Shown one piece after another: positions 1 to 10,578 of a stretch of DNA of 64,000 nt (positions are counted from its first letter, which is position 1; each line of letters opens with the position of its first letter). The DNA comes from Bremia lactucae (taxonomy: Eukaryota; Oomycota; Peronosporomycetes; Peronosporales; Peronosporaceae). The notes beneath the pieces were generated by a model. That model saw only the letters and a program-made list of their open reading frames with translations, was not told the DNA's origin and did no database searches. The stretch lies in contig NC_090615.1 of the NCBI RefSeq assembly GCF_004359215.1, forward strand, positions 1,757,946 through 1,821,945. The letters run 5' to 3'. A program made the position numbers and the translations under genes.

Positions 1-779
1 AATTCCGCCTCGTATTGGTCGGGCGTTTCATTTGAACGCAACACGACCGGGATCGGGAAAATACGCCCAAGCGATTTTCCCTGAGCCCTCCATGATTGAA
101 AGACGCCATAATAATTATGTGCGTCTACAAGAGCGCGCTCTAGGAGCGACGCTCTTGGCCCGTTTAAACGAGGCCATTTAGATGGAGGGGGCATCTTTGG
201 AATGCCACCCGTCACATAGCCACGTTCTAAACGACTGGCTTGTGACACCGACTGAGCACGTTCACGTGTCGTCGGCGGAGCTTTAGGCTCCGAATCCTCT
301 ATGTCAGAACCATTATGGATTATGGCCTGAGCATAAGGCGTTGTGGTAATACCCAACGGAGAAGCGGCTGCGCCTTTATGGGCAGCGCTCTCATTAATGG
401 TCGCTGCGCTATCCAGCGCAGACAACGAGACAGCAGTCGTGAATGTTGCTGTCTCCATGTTGTGAGCCATGAGAGTAGTTTGGATGGGCAATAATGCGCC
501 ATCATCATTCCTCATGAGCTCGTTGTCCGCATCACCATTATGAGGTGACGGCAACGGTGTCGACTCATTGTAGTCGACAATGAGCGACGGATCAACATCC
601 TCACTGTTAAAGAAGGATGGATCCTTTAGCCCCGTTAACGCGACAGCAGCAGTAGCTGTCGCCGTTTCGACTAAGGCATTGGACGCGGCCGGCGAGTTAA
701 CGCGGTGCGTGCGCTTAGTGCGAGGTTGAGTGGGCGTCTTCGCAGAAGAACCACCAACGTGGCCCCTTTTAGGTGGCAT
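1..779 (-). CDS. Family-A antisense ORF (aORF-A), intact 5' part, runs off the window
   Basis: Reading the minus strand from the ATG at 779 gives 259 codons without a stop up to the window edge, so this is the best preserved copy of the family. The start (MPPKRG...) is basic and may be a nuclear signal; the rest is Ala/Ser/Thr-rich and looks disordered. Diverged copies lie at 25,480-26,721 (minus), 38,822-40,140 (plus) and 49,112-50,083 (plus); shared stretches include SVSQASRLERGYVTGGIP and the DAHNYYGV region. It looks like a gag leader at first sight. However, in the other copies it lies opposite the integrase tail and chromodomain of an element transcribed the other way, and here a plus-strand polypurine tract and 3' LTR start follow at 898-911. 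I therefore call it an antisense ORF at the 3' end of a plus-strand gypsy element. Function unknown. Confidence 0.65.
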   Translation of the reverse strand, partial: MPPKRGHVGGSSAKTPTQPRTKRTHRVNSPAASNALVETATATAAVALTGLKDPSFFNSEDVDPSLIVDYNESTPLPSPHNGDADNELMRNDDGALLPIQTTLMAHNMETATFTTAVSLSALDSAATINESAAHKGAAASPLGITTTPYAQAIIHNGSDIEDSEPKAPPTTRERAQSVSQASRLERGYVTGGIPKMPPPSKWPRLNGPRASLLERALVDAHNYYGVFQSWRAQGKSLGRIFPIPVVLRSNETPDQYEAE

Positions 780-897
780 CTTTGGCGCCGTGTATGGAAA
801 CACAGGTCGCTAGAGTGATTAAGTGAACTAGCGGCGCATAAACTGCTCGCAGTTCCTCTCTCCTCTTTGACGAATTTTAAATGTAAATTCGTTCTTT

Positions 898-910
898 AAG
901 GGGGGGATGG
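898..910 (+). promoter_or_regulatory. Polypurine tract of a plus-strand LTR element
   Basis: A purine run (AAGGGGGGGATGG) sits directly before the TGTAACGGGC start of an LTR. This is the usual position of the plus-strand priming site of a Ty3/gypsy element lying to the left. Confidence 0.6.
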
Positions 911-1252
911 TGTAACGGGCTAAATTTGCCCTGATGTTACAGAGTCCCCGTTAAGTTGGTCAATTACTAAATAATAGTAATTAGACCCAGCACTCGGGTG
1001 TGGTGCACATTTGTGACCAACCCTTGTGTATGTGATGCACATGGGGGCATTCATTTTAGATGGGATGACGCCTAGCGTCATCCGTGATGACGGCTAGCGT
1101 CATCCGTTACGCAAGATATCTGGAAAGATATGCTCGCAATACAGATTAAGTGTTAGCTATACAGATGACATTTTAATTGGTAAAAATGGGTATTTATGTT
1201 TCATTCTCTTAATATAAATCAATCTGAACACAACTTCCTACTTGGTAAGTGC
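911..1252 (+). repeat. Family-A LTR, 5' part (3' LTR of the element on the left)
   Basis: It starts TGTAACGGGC and is similar to 10,579-11,090 over its whole length, including the TAATTAGACCCAG and GGTGTGGT(G/T)CACA blocks. Similarity stops near 1,252, where an LTR of another type begins in the opposite orientation. Confidence 0.6.
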
Positions 1253-1404
1253 GCGGAATAAATAGATATAATGGTCTATACCTATTTATGGATAAAAATT
1301 CTGAACATTACTATATAAAGTAATATCCTCCAAATTATATCTACCTTTTAGATTAATTAACAACCTTTAAGTGTTAATTTCATGTAACGATACACCCCGT
1401 TACA
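1253..1404 (-). repeat. LTR-C fragment (3' LTR start of a minus-strand element)
   Basis: The sequence from GGAATAAATAGATATAAT to CCCCGTTACA matches the end of the LTR at 17,250-17,692. On the minus strand it begins TGTAACGGGG and is preceded by a purine-rich tract (AAGGGAGGAATGA, plus positions 1,405-1,417), so it belongs to a minus-strand element extending to the right. Confidence 0.6.
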
Positions 1405-3160
1405 TCATTCCTCCCTTAAACGACAATTACTCTGACTGTCATTGAAAGGAGTGGTCACAATGTGACTACTTAATTTTAAAATGATGTTGATTGGTCAGAA
1501 CCATCATTTAAAATTCCATCGCATGGAGAATAAACCTCATGCGGGGTGTCGATAGTGCTGCGCCTTCGGCTGCGGTTCGTGCAGCCGCGGGTGACGCACT
1601 GTTATCTCTTGCGGCAGACGGAACGTCTGCCGTAGTATCCTCCACTCGCACAACACTAGATGTTGCGAGTGCACGTGGTAATTCACCACGTAAATACGAC
1701 CCCTCTTTAGAGGTCGACTACGAATGCGAATCGGAGGAAATGGCCGACTCGGGGAGAATAGAACAGTCGCCTGATAGACGTCAGGCGGCTGACTATGAGC
1801 CTTCGAATGAGAGGGCTCATTCTGATAGACGAGTTAATAGTCTATTTGGATTCGACGATGAGGATGATCCCTCATCGTCCGTTCCGTCTCCCGTACGGTC
1901 ACCTGCGCGTGTTTCTGTGCAAGGTGATGACGATGGCGTAAGCCATCGTAATAAAAGTTCTTGTGGTACCCCTGCTTCAGTGGGTACCACTCAGGGAAGT
2001 GAAGATATTAAAAGGTCTCTATCGTTCCAGAAAAGAAGCCGTGGCTTTTGCCAGAAAGGCTAATCAATAGCTTGTCTGAAGGAACTACTCCTCACAATAA
2101 ATATCCTTCATTTATTGCTACAAAGCTACATGGCCTTGATCCCAGCACGAAGAACTTTCGCGCTGAGGAGATTTTTATCTCGATGCTTTTTTAAGCATCG
2201 ATGCTTTAGTGGCAACACTAAGCGAGATAAAGTCTCGCTTATGCAAGCCTGGAGCGCGTTCATTCGCAATATCAAAGTCATTGGACGCGAAGCCTGTCTT
2301 TAAAAACTTAACGCAAATCGCGTTAAGTTTGAGAAACGAACTCCAACCGGTGCAAAGTATAAATTGCATCGGTTGACACGTGAGGCTGGGCTTCCATGCC
2401 TCACGTGGGGTGATCCCGGTCCGTGTTGTGTTGACAACTCGAAGAGGGATAAAGGGGACGGTTATTCCCTTTCTTCGCCCTAAGTAAGGGCTCGCATCTC
2501 TATCAAGATGCGCGATGCGATTGACGTTTTGCAATCGATTTTCATGCTCCAGAGGTGCGTGTTTTCCGATGGATCTCGTCATACTGACGGACGAGGCCCT
2601 CAACGTCAGCAATCAGCTGGGAACGAGGCTCCCAGCTGTCATGTGAAGGTGGATAACCACTCCAGTGAACAAGACAACTCGTTCGCTGCCCCTTCACACC
2701 ACGGTGGCTCTGTATACGTTTCACAAGGAAACGTTGACCACCGTGGGAATCCACCAATGGTTGTGGTGGAGGAGGGAAAATTAGATCCGAACCGTATGTC
2801 GGATCTAATGTCGAGGATCGAGAAAATCGATCACTTCCTCCATGATTTGGAGGAGGGACTTGAACACGAGCGCGGCAAGCGTCGCTCGTTGGAGCAGACG
2901 GTGCAGGCTCATCATATCGAGCGGTTGAAAGACCGTTCGAAGAGTGCGTACTCCATGTTGGAGTACGAGCGGAAGTACCATGCTGTTCGCGATGAGCTGT
3001 CGTTAGCTCATCGTAGTTTCGAGGGTATTCGGAACCGGCATGAGAAACTTCAGGTTCAACATGAGAACCTGGTTCGCGATCACAAGAATCTTTTGGGGAT
3101 TCTTGAAAAGGGTGGTCAAATCCGTCCTCGGAAGAAGCCGCGTACTGATGGTACATTGCG
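1405..3160 (-). mobile_element. 3' end of a minus-strand Ty3/gypsy element (family B type)
   Basis: From right to left (sense direction) it contains the integrase C-terminal linker, a chromodomain (2,542-2,733), about 1.1 kb without recognisable sense coding, a polypurine tract and the LTR fragment. The opposite strand carries the aORF. The element is truncated on the right near 3,160, just after the region that encodes RKKPRTDG on the plus strand. Beyond that point no similarity to the other copies is seen. Confidence 0.65.
1539..3155 (+). pseudogene. Family-B antisense ORF (aORF-B), copy 1, frameshifted
   Basis: Three pieces in different frames line up with the other aORF-B copies. The first is 174 codons from the ATG at 1,539, acidic, Ser-rich and disordered. 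The second, about 2,100-2,450, carries the conserved block around KLHRLTREAGLPCLTWGDPG. The third is 238 open codons at 2,508-3,224 that form a long charged coiled coil (roughly residues 95-205) ending in a basic RPRKKPRTDG tail. The start lies 135 bp from the LTR edge. The last piece is antisense to the chromodomain and integrase linker. This copy has lost the CxxC...H signature (it keeps only GPCC). It is broken by frameshifts near 2,063 and 2,450. No known family is recognised. Confidence 0.55.
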
Positions 3161-3207
3161 CACCAGGTGTCTACTAGCATCACTTTCAACAATCCAGTCG
3201 TCCACAT
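2542..3207 (-). pseudogene. Integrase C-terminal linker and chromodomain of a gypsy element
   Basis: The minus strand is open for 221 codons. Residues 159-211 are a canonical chromodomain: RFLVKRI, then [17 protein letters not shown], then the helix ending LVRQYDE. The aromatic cage positions and the W-x-GYP...SWEP signature are present. Residues 25-155 are a Pro/Ser/His-rich linker with a PPPPQPL stretch. The integrase catalytic core is missing because the element is truncated, so this is a domain-sized relic. Chromodomains of this kind direct Ty3/gypsy integration to modified histones. The plus strand of the same DNA is also open for 238 codons. Confidence 0.75.
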
Positions 3208-4590
3208 TCACGGCATTCTCGTAAGCCGCGAGTGCCCAGCGTGTCTTTTCACCTTCAGCGCTCTTATTTTTTCGTCATGCATTTTCTCGCCAAGTGGTCT
3301 TGTTTGCTCGCTAATTGAATTAACAATTTCCTTAGGTCCGACTTCACTAGTTTTTCGTCATCTCCCCAAGCTCCTGTGCCCAAGCCACCAGTTCTTGCGC
3401 GTATGCAAGTAATCAGTACGCCTGGGATCGTATCTACTCGTTAGCGCGAACTTTAAATGCGGCGCAGTGTACTTGACAACACTTTCAAGTACAAGCTTTT
3501 CGCTCGTTTAGCTTGCGTGCATCAATGCTATTTAGTACAGGAACTGCTATGCCCACGAACGTGAGCTGTCCTTCTTTGAACCATACGATGCACATCTTGG
3601 TGCTGAGAGATATTGACCTTAAACGCGAGCCAAATTTGGTTTAGCAAGAAAGCAAAGCTTTGGGTTTGCATCCACTAGCCTTCTCTATGCGCTTAGTAGT
3701 ATCTTAGCGGCGTCCCTTTCAGCATTGCTTAAGCTTGTTCGCCTTGACCACTCACTTCTCTAGTATCCGCATGCAAGTTTCGCCGATTTTATGGCTTCCA
3801 GGAACAACAATGTCCATTGGCGAAGTCCAGTTCCAAGTCCATTGTCACTAAATTTCCAATCATAAACTTAGAGTCGCGAGCATTTGGTACACGTTACCAA
3901 TTCAGATAAACAAGGGGCTGTTGCCCTGCTCGAGCCTGATATTCGGCGTATGCTTGTGCTTGTTCCTGATATGCCGCATCGGCGCCATCGCTTTTGACCG
4001 GAAGTGCTGATCCAGCGCGTAGCTGCGCCTCTCCACGCGCAATCCGTGCTTGTGCTTCGCCACGCTGATAAAAACTTCCTTGTTCAAATTGTCCTTGAGC
4101 TGATATATCATCGATCTGGAAGGAATGCATGGGCAAAGCGTGTTATGTCACGTGGTTAAAAATGGACGCGCTCTGACCACACTCCCATGCAGCACGCGTA
4201 ACTGGTGGAGCCACTCGGGAAAGGAGTGGAGCGGATGAGGAGGAGTTAGTGACCAACAAGGAGCGGGTGTTAGCCGCTTTGAAAAGGTTGCCTTAATGTA
4301 TTGATATGGCTGAAAGGACAAGCGTGAGCGCCTCGGAAACATATGATGTATTTCCTCCGCATACGTCTCGTCGGCAGAGGCGTCAGACCCGTCGCATGGG
4401 CTCATAACCTGTTGGAGTTTATATCCGCGAACAAATTTGACTAAAGGGGAATTCTGAAGAGTAAAAAGAATGTATTGATTGACCAAAACTTCAGCTACGA
4501 TCTTAACACGCTAAGTCTCAGGTTGATGTTTCGTGACAGAAAGTGTCGACTGGATTTTCGCGACAACTCCTAAGAGTCTGTATGACACAT
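3160..4590. other. Unassigned stretch with no convincing gene
   Basis: Only short ORFs occur. The most distinctive is an 80-codon minus-strand ORF at 3,894-4,136 rich in Gln, Ala and Glu (QEQAQAYAEYQARAGQQ), which resembles a low-complexity tail rather than a retroelement protein. No LTR, pol motif or tRNA is seen. It is probably decayed transposon or gene debris. Confidence 0.3.
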
Positions 4591-4599
4591 GATGCACCC

Positions 4600-5470
4600 C
4601 AAACATTTTCAACACAAGCTCCTCCAGAAAGCTTCCACGCAACGCGTGAGGGGTTTTTCACTTAAGTGAACTTGAAAAGAAAGCGGGAAAATGTATAAGT
4701 TCGGCCGTAGGGGGGCTCCGTAGGTGCAATGTTGTACGCTCTACAATGAGGCTAGCAACATGCGTCTATCGACGAGTTCATAGAACATGTTCATGACGTG
4801 GCCCGAGAAAGTTAATCTTGCTTCACCGGCAAGGGTCTTTACACGCAGAGGTGTTGAGAAAATTAGGGTGCACAAGAGTTAGAGCTGTTAAGATAGCAGC
4901 ATTTACATGCTGCTAGCGGGCCGGCGCATGTGCGTCGACCAGAAAGCTTGAAATTGAATTATCTAAGCCCAAGACAGTCGAAGGCGACTCCTTGCTTCGA
5001 TAAGTCGTCGAATTAGACAAGGCTACTGAAGCTCGCCACATCGATGAAGATGCGACACAAGTGAAATTTTTGGTATTTATCAGTTTGATAGAGGTGCCAA
5101 ATCTTGGGCCTTAGGCTCAAGCTTCACGACCCATATGTGTTTAGTCGTATGAGGTTTTTAAGAAAACCTTTGAGCCGCAACGTCCCGAATTCAGAGCTCG
5201 ATCTGAGCTTATGAATTTGAAACAAGCGCAAGCGTGACCTTCACGCTTATTCTCAGCACACACGATACATTTTGAAAGTTATCTGATTAATGAGCAAACA
5301 CAGGTTGCTGTGGTCTTGCTGACGGTCATATCAAGATCCACCTGTTACGACTCGAATTAGAGACGCTAGGAGAAACACTGAGCTAATCGACCGATCTTTC
5401 GCTTAAAACAGCAGAAAACGCGGGTCCGACGCTGTTGCGAAATCGCAACGGCGAGGTTAATCGAAATAAA
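4600..5470 (+). pseudogene. gag relic, family-B gypsy element
   Basis: The plus strand is similar, with many stops, to the gag at 40,509-41,628. The start region, the Arg/Leu-rich helix region and the SWALGLKLHDP-like block near 5,100 can be followed. The CCHC zinc knuckle region is deleted near 5,430. It begins the long degenerate plus-strand element that runs to about 9,510. Confidence 0.5.
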
Positions 5471-5479
5471 ACGGTCGGG

Positions 5480-7645
5480 GTCAGTAGGTGTGGAGCGCCC
5501 TACTAATCCATCAACGTCAAAAGAATTTGCAGGTCTTTTGACGAAAGTTACTCCTCACACACAAAACATTATGTGTAACTGCCTTAGGTGATGACGTTAC
5601 CTCATCACCTTGAAAATTATAGTGGTAACTTAATTGCCACTAAAGTCCCTAGTCAATATGGGGTGTCGAACAAATTCATGACGCCAATCGCTAGAAGATC
5701 GCAGGCTCAAATCCCTTAAGCGTGATATACCTCTACCGAGGATGAAACTGCGACTAGCAGTAGCCGCATCTGTGCAGTAAATAAATTATGCTCAATACGC
5801 AATAAAGGCTCAACAGTACGATGATAATTTCATCCTACTAAATTGCATGACAAATCTGATGTCATCCTTGTATAACCATGGCTCAGAAAGTACGATCCAT
5901 GCATAAACTGTCAGTATCAAGCCGTGATGACGCCTGCCTTTCGTTTATAAAAAGGTCATCTGATGAACGTCTTGGAGCGTCCACAAGCGTGTGGATTGCT
6001 TACGAGAAAGTGCGATGAACTCACTTGTGGTTCGGTCGTTTTCTCGACTGCACAAGATCTCAGTGTGACAACGCGACTTGCTATTGAATAACATCCTGGC
6101 GACTGTGCACAAGAAGAGGCAGCGTCGAAGGTCCAGCATTGTGATGTGGACAAAGTCGTCGACAGATGTGCATAGCGTCGGAGTTCAACCACTCGAATAA
6201 GTTGAGTGGTACGAACAAGGATGCTTGTTTCGAAAACAACCCCCCAAACGTTTTTGAAATGCCTGCCTATAAGAGACAATGCGAAAGTCCTCGATCGACT
6301 GGAGAGGCGATTGTAGATGACCTCGTTGTGGTGGGGGGGGGGTTGTGCAACCACAGATCGAGGCTGCAAATTCTGAGGGAATAAGTCCCCAGAAATCTGT
6401 TGTTAAAGGTTCCCAGGTATCGTTGGAAACAAGTTCCAAAGAGAAAACTGAGACAATTAATGTCTTAGTAAAAACGGGTCACTTGATCTGATAGCGTCTC
6501 AGAGGTTAACTTCGGAACTAAATCAATTGCCTACACTAGAAACCGAACGGTTCTTGCGTGATCAACCTAGTGACATAATCAAGCAGATCTGAGTACTTAC
6601 ATGTTCGCGGCCAATATTCGGCCGGCAAAAATATTATAAGGGAGAAAACAGATTCTAAGTAGTTCATCAGTGGACGGAAATGTCTTTGATGAGAAGAATC
6701 GTTTTGAATGCCTTACGTCTTAATCTTGGAGTCGTTCCAGAAAAATCCTTCGTATAAGAAAATAATCGAATTTAGGTCGTATTCCCTGAAATTGTACCAT
6801 GCGAGTTGCCTAACGATGAAAGCAGTCGACACGAGATCGACCTGATACAAGGTTCGAAATACTGTGTCATGAGTTAGTAACCATACAAGTATTAGCAGTC
6901 AACAAGTTATTTGCCGATCACTTAGCAGCAGGTCAGTAAGAAAGTCAACTCCTTCACATATCGCTTCAACCTTCTGTGTGCAAAGAGCAACAAGAGGATG
7001 GCAAATAGCGCATGCATTCAATCGGTTGAATGCTGCAACGGTACAAGGTCAAATGCCGAAACCATGAAAAGACGTAATCATTGATAGTATGTCAAAGCGT
7101 ACCATATTTTCTTCCATGGATTTGTTGGACGGTGTCTATCAGATCCTATGCGTAAACAGGGTTTTCTAATAACAGCAGTAAGTACTCCAAGCGGAATGCT
7201 ATGGGAATGGCTAGTTATATCACAGGGGCTAAGGAATGCCCCTGCTACATTCACCAGATGTGTAACCAATCTATTAAGTTCGGTGCGGGATTTGCACCGA
7301 GTTATTACGATGACATCTTCGTTCATAGCCCAGTCATGAACGGAAAGTCGGACGTTTAAGCACATCGGAAAGGTTCTTACACTAATGCGTGAGTATAAGT
7401 TGTATACAAACCTTAAGAAGTGTATATTCTATGCAATGCTATGCCACTTCTTGGGTGCATCGTGGGTGGGTAGAGACGGTATACGCCGTGGTCCTGTAGT
7501 GACCAAGGCAATTACCGACTGGCCTAAGCCAGTCAATGTAAAGGGACTTCGAAAGTTCCTTGGCTTATCGACGTACTTGTATAAGTACTCACGCAACTAC
7601 CGTAATGACCGTTCATATTTCTTGTTTGTAAATAAAATGTAAACT
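5480..7645 (+). pseudogene. Protease-reverse transcriptase relic, family-B gypsy element
   Basis: The protease region (5,540-6,380) is heavily decayed but parallels 41,650-42,420. Reverse transcriptase blocks are clear from about 6,840: the QGLRNAPATFTRCVTNLL block (7,228-7,290), a YYDDIFVHS catalytic block in another frame at about 7,300-7,330, and the thumb/connection block KFLGLSTYLYKYSRNY (7,550-7,600). Frameshifts separate them, so no active enzyme can be made. Confidence 0.65.
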
Positions 7646-7689
7646 GGTCATGGAATGGTTGTCAGCGTGCTTACGTAGGCACTAAGCAA

Positions 7690-8115
7690 AGCTTGATATA
7701 GTCGTCAATTTTGGCGATTGCAGACCAAGCCAAAAATTTTATCTGGTCTGTGGCGACAGTGATTTTGCAATCGGCTGTGCGTTAATGCAGTTCGATACAG
7801 ACGGCGCAAAGCGTTTCGTCAGCTATCACTCGCGTCAGCTTCAATCATCCGAATAAATTTACCCGGTGCATGACAAGAAACTCCGTGCCATGAAATGTCC
7901 ACTAACTATGTTTAGGGTCAATCCCTTCGGAGATAGACCATCCATTGTTTATACGGACCATGCATCTTTACGCACAGCATTAAACAGTCACACCTCTTGC
8001 AAAGAATGGCGAGATGGTTATTTTCTTCGCGGAGAATAAACTCTCCGGGGATACGAACTAAGAGGACTTGTTGTCGTCACTGATGCGCTTCCGCGCCGGC
8101 CTGACTTTGAATCGG
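7690..8115 (+). pseudogene. RNase H relic of the same gypsy element
   Basis: The plus-strand frames show the retroviral-type RNase H landmarks SDFAIGCALMQFDTDG, FVSYHSRQL, the DHASLRTAL block and a diverged A-D-A-L-S-R-like end (VVVTDALPRRPDF). Several stops interrupt it. It lies directly after the RT relic in the usual order. Confidence 0.6.
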
Positions 8116-8159
8116 CTGCGCAAATCAACAGTGAGGATAAGCCCACTGTTGCACAACAA

Positions 8160-9510
8160 ATGTTCCGTCTTCAACATTACTTGACGACGTAAGAGGAGCG
8201 TATCAAAAAAAAGTCTCTTATAGGTTTGTTTAATTACCTCAATAAGCCCATCATAGCAATTCCTTGAGGAATTTTTAATATTGTATCGATCTTATTAGAT
8301 CGATACACGACACGCAAAGGTTTACTGTATTATACAGCCATTGCTTGCGACACACGTGTCGCAAGCTCAAGTCGTGATCCCCATCCATTTTGATTTTCTT
8401 TCGCGCATTTTGTATGAGTACCACGATGCACCAATAGTGGTCATCGTGGACATTAGAAGACCTAACTTACAGTAAGTCCCGACTTCTACTGGCCACGCCA
8501 GTATGAAATTGTGCGCAGATACATACGTGCTTGAGAGGTTTGACATCAGGTGTACTCTAGTTCTTCATCCCGTACTCCACTACAGCCTCTGCCTGTCCTG
8601 GGAGTGTGTATCAATGACTTGTCTTCGGGTTCCTGAAAACCTTGAAACGGATAATGGTAATTTCGTGAGCGTATACTGACTCAGCAAAATGGTTAATCTT
8701 GTTGCAGTACCGAGTCAATCACAGCTAAAGGCTGTGATCGTGTCTTGATCGACACGATATTTCGACTCCATCGGTCACCCCGTGAACTGATTTTGGATAG
8801 AAATCCCCGATTCACGTTTAGTTTTGGCAATCCGTGTTCCGTTCACTTGGAACAAGATTAAAGTTGTCAACATCAGACCATCCGAAAACAGACTGCAAGA
8901 CAGAACACGCAAATCGTGTACTCGAAAAGATACTTTGAGGTTACGTGTACTACATTTTTGAGGTGTTCATGGCTAAATTTAATTGCCATCAACAATTCGG
9001 TGCATGCAATAAAAAAGCATACACCGCTTTTAGCAAATGGCTTACGCCGTCCACATATACCCACCATGTTTGAGAGTGAATCTTATTCAAGGGGGGAGGG
9101 GCTCGCTCGAGGAAAGATTAGCTGGCTCGTGCTCATCACGCAACAGTCAATGCAATAAAAACCAATGTTAATTCAATCAACTTTAAAGGAGGCAAATTCA
9201 GTATTAGCGATAAGGCTATTGCTGGCTTTGGAAACAACGATGCTGATATGCTCAGCAACGAAAAGAAGAGTATTAGTGAGACATAAATGCTCTCACTAAA
9301 AAAAGAATGATATCTTCGCAGTGCACGCCGGGCCGACTGAAAACAAAAAAACAAAATTCTGTCAGCTAGAGAGTGCTGGCTCTAGAAGCAGCGGTTTTGC
9401 ACAAAAACAAAACCCAGTCAGCTGGAGAGTTCCTGCTGGTTCATTTCGTGGAGGATTTCATCGCTGATACGGTAGACTGACATAAACGGAACTCTGCCAA
9501 AAATGGAAGA
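8160..9510 (+). pseudogene. Integrase relic of the same gypsy element
   Basis: Degenerate zinc-binding and core regions (8,430-8,850) are followed by a better preserved part at 8,916-9,158: INNSVHAIKKHTPLLANGLR and RPHIPTMFESESYSRGEG, the usual post-core region of family-B integrases. The frame then decays, and similarity in this orientation stops near 9,510, where an oppositely oriented fragment begins. Confidence 0.55.
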
Positions 9511-9529
9511 GCACACGTTCTTTAAATTT

Positions 9530-9805
9530 TAAAGCTTATAGGGGCTATCAGTCTTTCGCGGATGCCTTGGACCGTTCGAGTTTGACTCGAAACAGGAAGA
9601 AGCCTCGTACTGATGGCACGGGCGGCGATGCCCAACGTAAAGCGTAGGATGCGTACGCATCCTACGAGGCAGCTCGATCGTGTACGCATTGCCTTGGCGG
9701 TGAAGTAAACACGAACCGGGCCGATGAACTTGGGCAGTAATTTATTACTGCCCACATTCGTCACTACATGTTTTTTTGGGTTATTCTAGACAGTAGGACT
9801 TGATC
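9530..9805 (-). pseudogene. Integrase C-terminal (GPY/F-like) fragment, opposite orientation
   Basis: The minus strand encodes NKLLPKFIGP followed, in another frame, by the MRTHPT block, the typical GPY/F module that follows gypsy integrase cores. The plus strand of the same DNA encodes the end of aORF-B (RKKPRTDGTGG). It matches 19,960-20,120 and 47,440-47,680. It is a fragment of a minus-strand element joined to the end of the plus-strand element. Confidence 0.55.
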
Positions 9806-10020
9806 ACAAACCGTGAGCCTGTAGCGTGCATCAACTACTGTCCGTCTCTCGGACCGGTCATGGAAAGAATTTGGTTTGTCCCTAGGCTTGCTCGTTCTGA
9901 ACGAATGCGTCCAAAGCTTAAAACAAAGGACCTCCAACCTTTGCACGCTTGCAAGTTACCATCGATGCCGGAGAAATGCATCGATAAAGATTTCAATTTG
10001 TCCTCACCAGGCTTGTGAAG
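9806..10020 (-). pseudogene. aORF-B fragment, minus strand
   Basis: The minus strand reads SSRLHKPGEDKLKS and a downstream block similar to the central part of aORF-B copy 2 (14,096-14,330). It is joined directly to an integrase fragment of the other orientation, so a rearrangement lies near 9,805. Confidence 0.5.
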
Positions 10021-10578
10021 CCTGGATGAGTCGAAAACTATAAAAGAAATAATAAATATAAATTCCAATAATACGAAATAATAAAGAAGTAAAATATACA
10101 CGAATTGCTGCGGACACACCTCATTTTTGCTTCGGCCTCTAAAATGAAACTTTGTTTTCAGACGCAAATTGCCCATATTTAGCCCTTTTTATACAAACAC
10201 AGATTACACCTAATTAACCCTTTTTATACAACACCGTCTACTACACGAAAGTCACTTCCAAGGGACATTAATGGAGTCATTGTCGCCTAATGCGTCCTCT
10301 TTTTAATCGCGTGCCCACGAGATTGAAAATGTCGAGTTGTTGGTGCTTTGCCATCTGGTGCTATGCTTTACCGCGCGATATGCAGAGAGTCGTGGAATGA
10401 GCGAGAGCGAGTATTATTGTTTCGTGTTTTTTACACGGCTCGAATGCTCTATCACTAGAGCCCCGAGTGGATTTGCTCGTAATTATGCCATTTTCGGAAA
10501 ACGAACTTCTCGGCGGCCATGTGCAGTATCCATTTCAGGCTCCCGATGTGGAAATTTGCTATGGCGTCATCTACCTCC
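10021..10578. other. Unassigned AT-rich stretch
   Basis: It begins AT-rich, then has a near repeat of a short phrase (CCCTTTTTATACAA at about 10,183 and 10,219). The only ORF (10,337-10,603) reads into the following LTR and is not recognisable. Confidence 0.3.

Noticed and set aside
911..1404. TGTAAC...GTTACA ends as insertion-sequence inverted repeats
   Set aside because: They are the normal short inverted ends of the LTRs and flank polypurine tracts and primer sites.
2542..2733. A cellular chromodomain (HP1-like) protein
   Set aside because: The domain is at the C-terminus after an integrase linker and recurs in every family-B copy next to integrase, so it belongs to the retroelement.
1539..3224. 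Reading the plus-strand ORFs here (and at 13.4, 32.8 and 46.2 kb) as gag genes of plus-strand elements
   Set aside because: The nearby LTR is preceded by a polypurine tract on the minus strand, and the chromodomain and integrase are on the minus strand. A real CCHC gag of this family is found elsewhere (23,915-25,034).
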